Assembly (NCBI GenBank): GCA_945788625.1
Contig: CALZMQ010000016.1
Coordinates: 124,001-188,000, forward strand
DNA: 64,000 nt
Reading direction: 5' to 3'
DNA from: an uncultured Woeseiaceae bacterium
GTDB lineage: Bacteria > Pseudomonadota > Gammaproteobacteria > Steroidobacterales > Woeseiaceae
In this document: in pieces, positions 60,693-64,000 of the stretch
Position numbering within the stretch: the first letter of the stretch is position 1
Layout: every line of letters starts with the position of its first letter
Made by a program: the position numbers and the translations under genes
The notes under the pieces: model-generated
Seen by the model: only the letters and a program-made list of their open reading frames with translations
Told to the model about the DNA's origin: nothing
Databases searched by the model: none

Positions 60693-61511
60693 CTACGACT
60701 TCTTGAAGCGCATTACGAAGCGGTCGGTTTTGCCGCGCACCTCGGGATCGAACACAAGCTTGCTGTGATCGTCATCGGGGTTACGCAGCAGGTCGCTTTG
60801 GGCATCGAGTTCGAAGCCGGCGGCCTGCATCTCCGCGATGACGATCGCCGGGTCGATGCGGTGTACCGTATTGCCCGTCTCGGAAGATGCGCCTGCCGCC
60901 GCGTAATGGTCGACGACGCCGACGATGCCACCGGGTTTGACGCCTTCGTACAGTTCGGCGAGGAACGGCCCGACCTCGATCTTCGGCCAGCCGCGATCCG
61001 GCGCCTCGTAATACAGGTCATGGAAGGACAGCACTAGCATAATGGCGTCGAACGACTCGGGTTCCAGGGACAGTTCGTTATTCTCGGCCATGAGTACACT
61101 CGCGTTTGCGAGCCTGTCGTTCGCGTAGCGGTCGTGGAATTCATCGCCGACGAATTGCAGGTAGGCCTCGTTTGAGTGCGCCACGACGGAACCGCCGTCA
61201 CCGACGACCGAGGCGATGATTTCCGTGTAATAACCGCCGCCCGAGAACATGTCCAGCACATGCATGTTTTGCCTGATACCGAGGAATTCGAGCACCTTGG
61301 CCGGCTTGCGCCCGGCGTCGCGGGCGCGGTCCGCCTCCGGTCGCGCCTCGTTTGCGACAGCCGCGAGGTACAACGATGAATCCGGCTCGCTGGTAGTACC
61401 GGTCGCGGGTTCACCCGCCTGTTCGGCGGCCGGTGATTCGTGATGTTCGCTCGATTGCTGGTTGCAGGCCGCCAGGAATATGGCGAACAGGATCATCGTA
61501 ATGCTGCGCAT
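60693..61511 (-). CDS. Class I methyltransferase-like protein with a lipoprotein signal
   Basis: A 272-aa protein of the COG4798-like predicted methyltransferases. It starts with MRSITMILFAIFLAACNQQS, a lipoprotein signal (lipobox LAAC), and then has VLDMFSGGGYYTEIIASVVG (SAM-binding glycine loop), AIMLVLSFHDLYYE and GVVDHYAAAG. SAM is not expected in the periplasm, so enzyme location is puzzling; perhaps the domain binds another ligand. ATG 61511 is used as start. It begins the minus-strand group continuing into the amidase gene. Confidence 0.75.
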   Translation of the reverse strand: MRSITMILFAIFLAACNQQSSEHHESPAAEQAGEPATGTTSEPDSSLYLAAVANEARPEADRARDAGRKPAKVLEFLGIRQNMHVLDMFSGGGYYTEIIASVVGDGGSVVAHSNEAYLQFVGDEFHDRYANDRLANASVLMAENNELSLEPESFDAIMLVLSFHDLYYEAPDRGWPKIEVGPFLAELYEGVKPGGIVGVVDHYAAAGASSETGNTVHRIDPAIVIAEMQAAGFELDAQSDLLRNPDDDHSKLVFDPEVRGKTDRFVMRFKKS

Positions 61512-61590
61512 GGTATATCGCCCTTCTTGTTTTGACGTGTAGTCCGACTCAATGGGCACGCATTAGTGCCCGGTGCTACATTCTGCCAAA

Positions 61591-61620
61591 GAAAAAGCCC
61601 CGCGGCGTGAGCGGCGGGGC
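61591..61620 (-). terminator. Rho-independent terminator upstream of the methyltransferase gene (minus strand)
   Basis: On the minus strand GCCCCGC and GCGGGGC form a 7-base-pair GC stem around a partly paired loop, followed by TTTTTC. It ends whatever transcript reads through the AT-rich island from the right, before the methyltransferase start. Confidence 0.85.
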
Positions 61621-61656
61621 TAAATTCTCTTTTTCATCAAAAGAGGTAACTGTTCT

Positions 61657-61842
61657 TTAGTAACCGGTGACAGAGCTTTTTTTATTGTTATTGGATCTGG
61701 ATCTTATTGTTTTTGTAGTTGTTTTTCTTCTGGCGTCTAAATCCTGTACCTGACCGTTTGAGTTACCGAAGACAGTTACACTTCGCTTGGGCAGGATATT
61801 AAAAGCAAGACCTGTGCCAACAGACCCCGGGGGCGCCAGAAT
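61657..61842 (-). other. Open reading stretch without canonical start in an AT-richer island
   Basis: Reading the minus strand from 61842 there are 61 sense codons to TAA (61659-61657), with a Ser/Asn/Lys-rich tail (RRKTTTKTIRSRSNNNKKSS) and an earlier part with NILPKRSVTVFGNSNGQ. No ATG, GTG or TTG is in frame at the left end; the frame begins after TGA. The region is visibly richer in A and T than its neighbours and sits between two minus-strand terminators. It could be a decayed gene, the end of a small RNA, or a chance open frame; I do not recognise it. Confidence 0.3.
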
Positions 61843-61898
61843 TCAAGCATTTGGGGCCCGCGCGACTCCAGGCGCTGTCAGTCTCGGGGCGCTTTTGT

Positions 61899-61920
61899 AA
61901 AAAACCCCGACGAATTCGGG
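61899..61920 (-). terminator. Rho-independent terminator after the propeller/amidohydrolase gene
   Basis: On the minus strand CCCGA (61920-61916) and TCGGG (61910-61906) form a short stem around ATTCG followed by G and TTTTTT (61904-61899). It is about 170 bases after the stop of the gene ending at 62093. Confidence 0.7.
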
Positions 61921-62092
61921 CTCTTGGTGTCAAGCGTTAACATAAGACCCTGCGACAAGCCGATGAAGAATATAGAAAAAAAACGGTGACCAAGACTCCG
62001 GTCCCCGATATGGTCATCCTGTCACTATTTGGATTATGTCCAATAATTGGCCGGGCGCGACAATTCGCGATTTTTTCGCGCATTTTGTCAAG

Positions 62093-63826
62093 TTATTCGA
62101 CACTTTCGGCCGTTTGTGCGCGTTCGATGAGTCCGGACACGCTAAAAAACCGTCCGTTGCGAACCACGGCGATGACGTTGAGCGCGTCATCGACGTTGCC
62201 GAGCGGGTCGCCGTCGACGAACACGAGGTCCGCGACGGCGCCCACCGCGATTCGTCCCAGGAATGGGTCCACACGCAGCGCGGCGGCGGCATTGGCGCCG
62301 GCTGCACGCAAGGCCTGTTCCGGCTTCAGGCGGGCAGCGACCAACGCCCGTAATTCTGCATGCAGCGCGATGCCCGCGGGCAGGCCATTCGCCTTGCTGC
62401 CGAGCACCACGGAACTCGCGCCGGCATCGATGACGGGCGTATCGGCGAATCGGCGTGCGACGGGCATCCGGTGGCCAATCAGATCTGCCTGGCGGGATTG
62501 CAGCAATGCGTCCAGACGCGGGGTCATGGAGTCGGCGAGCCCGGATACCGGGCCGCTGTCGCCGTCGGCGGCGCGCATCAGCCTTGGCCCGGGCGTCATC
62601 TTGCCCGACCAGAGCGTGTTCAGGCGATCGATATCGGCGTGCCTGGTGACCAGTGTTGTGACACCGGTCGTCAACAGCAGCGGGCCGAATCCGTCATCGG
62701 GTCGCTCCGGCAGGCTGGCCGCCGCATCGATGTAGCCGGGCATGACGGTCAGGCCGTCCATGCGGATCACGATCGAGCCGGGCCGATCGTGATGCGGCTC
62801 GACCGCGGCGATGCGGCCGCGATCGATCACAATGTCTACGTCTGTCCGGTAGCCATCTCCGAGCCCGTCGAACATTCGCGACGCGTGAATGACGAGAGTG
62901 CCGGGAGGTTCGTCGATGCGCGCAAGCTGCCGGCGCTCGCGAGGATCGGGCGCGGTAGCCGCCTGTGTGCGAATCGTCGCGCGAAACGGTACCGGGGTCG
63001 ACGTCCAGGAGTCGAACTGGCGCCTGCGGATTTCGCCGTTCGCCGTATAGAACATTCGATGCCTGTCGAGCCAGCTGAGCGGCGCCAGGACGAATTCCTC
63101 GTCACTCGCATAGGCACGTATCAAACGCGGTTGCGACAGGATGATCATCTCGATGCTGGTGCCCGAGTCGTCCTGCCGGTAGTAGGTGATCAGGCTGCCG
63201 TCCGGCCGCCACGACGGGCCTGCAAGCCGGTCGCTGGTGGACAGGAGTACCTCTTCCGCCCGCCCATGTTTGCGCAGGACGAGCGACCATTGCCCAGCCA
63301 GCCGGTGAACGTAAACGAGGTCGCGACCGTCGGCCGACCACGCCGGGTCCGTTTCGTCGCCGGGCCGATGACTCAGGCGCCAGTGCAGGCCGGTCGGCAA
63401 ATCGACCTCCCAAAGATCGAAACCGCTGCCGGTGCGATCGGATGCGTACACGAGTCGCTCGTTGTCCGGGTGCCAGGCGGGATGGAGGTCGAAATACGAG
63501 CCACGGCTGACCGGGCTTGCCTGCCTGGTCGCGATATCGTAAACCCAGAGCCCCTGCGAAACTCCGCCAACGGCCTGGTATGCGATGCGGCGCGCGTCGG
63601 GCGACCAGCGGGGGCGCTGTGCGGATTTCAGCTTGCTCGTAACGGGCTGCGCTTCGCCGCCGTTACCCGGCACCACCCATATATCGCCGGCCAGGTCGAA
63701 GGCGAGCCGCCCGTCTTTGGCGACATCGACCGAGATGTTCCCTCCGCGCGTGATGGTTTCGTCGGCCATAGCCGTAGCGATGGCGAGTACCGGGAAAGCA
63801 ATGAGCGCGACTGCGACGAATCGCAT
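62093..63826 (-). CDS. Exported TolB-like propeller protein fused to a degenerate amidohydrolase
   Basis: A 577-aa exported protein (signal RFVAVALIAFPVLAIATAMA). Residues 30-250 form PD40-like propeller repeats (RWSPDARRIAYQA, AWHPDNERLVYAS, AWSADGRDLVYVH, SWRPDGSLITYY). The second half is amidohydrolase-like, ending IAVGAVADLVFVDGDPLGNV. Its key metal ligands are replaced: the usual PGxIDxHxH reads VMPGYIDAAASLPE (about residues 361-374), and the later LGTDA region reads LGSKANG. The barrel between these points is also shorter than usual. It is likely not an active metallohydrolase, perhaps a binding protein. Typical fusions of this kind are over 900 residues. Confidence 0.8.
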   Translation of the reverse strand: MRFVAVALIAFPVLAIATAMADETITRGGNISVDVAKDGRLAFDLAGDIWVVPGNGGEAQPVTSKLKSAQRPRWSPDARRIAYQAVGGVSQGLWVYDIATRQASPVSRGSYFDLHPAWHPDNERLVYASDRTGSGFDLWEVDLPTGLHWRLSHRPGDETDPAWSADGRDLVYVHRLAGQWSLVLRKHGRAEEVLLSTSDRLAGPSWRPDGSLITYYRQDDSGTSIEMIILSQPRLIRAYASDEEFVLAPLSWLDRHRMFYTANGEIRRRQFDSWTSTPVPFRATIRTQAATAPDPRERRQLARIDEPPGTLVIHASRMFDGLGDGYRTDVDIVIDRGRIAAVEPHHDRPGSIVIRMDGLTVMPGYIDAAASLPERPDDGFGPLLLTTGVTTLVTRHADIDRLNTLWSGKMTPGPRLMRAADGDSGPVSGLADSMTPRLDALLQSRQADLIGHRMPVARRFADTPVIDAGASSVVLGSKANGLPAGIALHAELRALVAARLKPEQALRAAGANAAAALRVDPFLGRIAVGAVADLVFVDGDPLGNVDDALNVIAVVRNGRFFSVSGLIERAQTAESVE

Positions 63827-63828
63827 CG

Positions 63829-64000
63829 TTACTGTGCACCCGGAACGAAAACACCGCCTTCGCGCCGCGGATCGGCGGCAGCTTCGAAGCCGGTTTCACT
63901 GTCGTACACGGCGGCGCCGACGCCACCGAAGTACATGCTAATTTCGGGGAATATCGTTGTCGGCAGGTCGACCTCCGGCAGATCGAGCCCCGGTTCCGCC
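63829..64000 (-). CDS. C-terminal end of a gamma-glutamyltransferase-like protein (partial)
   Basis: The minus-strand frame enters from the right edge and ends at TAA (63831-63829). Its 56 residues include PEISMYFGGVGAAVYDSE and GFEAAADPRREGGVFVPGAQ. The DPRR pattern near the end resembles the small subunit tail of gamma-glutamyltransferase. Only the last part is here, so catalytic residues cannot be checked. The propeller/amidohydrolase gene starts three bases after its stop, suggesting one operon. Confidence 0.6.
   Translation of the reverse strand, partial: AEPGLDLPEVDLPTTIFPEISMYFGGVGAAVYDSETGFEAAADPRREGGVFVPGAQ

Noticed and set aside
1..64000. tRNA, rRNA, tmRNA, integrase or transposase genes
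   Set aside because: None recognised on either strand by reading; no convincing attachment-site duplication seen.

Overview
The window looks like a chromosomal segment of a GC-rich gammaproteobacterium. The basis is inferred from gene content and order: siroheme synthase and cysteine genes, LPS core genes, glnE, and above all a long run (DUF4426 gene, yggT, proC, yggS, pilT, pilU, then pyrB, ruvX, yqgE, a tonB-like gene, gshB, pilG, pilH, pilI, pilJ, chpA, chpC) that follows the order known from Pseudomonas aeruginosa with some substitutions. Details differ from Pseudomonas: a PAPS-type CysH, a pyrK after pyrB, no pilK or chpB, and a third PilT-like ATPase. I cannot name the genus; a marine lineage near Chromatiales/Xanthomonadales is a guess. 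No rRNA, tRNA, CRISPR array, prophage or transposase was seen.

Layout. 1-4.4 kb: assimilatory sulfate reduction and cysteine synthesis (end of a cysI-like gene, cysH, divergent cysB and cysG, cysK). 4.5-10.2 kb: a GGDEF/EAL signalling protein, a flavodoxin-like protein and glnE. 10.2-15.2 kb: a small zinc-finger protein and lipopolysaccharide core/lipid A genes (hldD, waaF, a family 9 glycosyltransferase, a Kdo kinase-like gene, a lauroyl-type acyltransferase). 15.3-21.4 kb: an exported aspartoacylase-like protein, an MltD-like lytic transglycosylase, an L,D-transpeptidase-like protein, ppnN and small proteins. 21.6-28.7 kb: small unknown membrane proteins, htpG-msrB-FKBP, an OmpA-like protein, a split coiled-coil/membrane-anchor locus, rocD and a hydrolase. 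28.8-32 kb: HU-like protein, DUF4426 lipoprotein, yggT, proC, yggS.

32-50.3 kb holds the type IV pilus block: three tandem retraction-type ATPases, then pyrB-pyrK bracketed by two related palindromic repeat elements, ruvX-yqgE-tonB-gshB on the other strand, and the Pil-Chp chemosensory operon pilG-pilH-pilI-pilJ-chpA-chpC, which would couple surface sensing to pilus extension and retraction. 50.3-58.3 kb: rsmE, ampD-ampE, and genes for vitamin B12 use (BtuF-like protein, adenosyltransferase, btuB, BtuD-like ATPase). A clear cobalamin riboswitch with a near-consensus promoter precedes btuB. 58.4-64 kb: an accessory block of exported proteins (HExxH metalloprotease, amidase lipoprotein, a methyltransferase with a lipoprotein signal, a beta-propeller/amidohydrolase protein without its metal ligands) and the end of a gamma-glutamyltransferase-like gene. 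An AT-richer intergenic island with two minus-strand terminators lies within it.

The observations I consider least ordinary are the inverted repeat elements around pyrB-pyrK, whose terminal repeats contain the stop codons of neighbouring genes; the membrane-anchor/coiled-coil gene split over two frames with a GTGA junction; the triple PilT-family cluster; and the catalytically stripped amidohydrolase.
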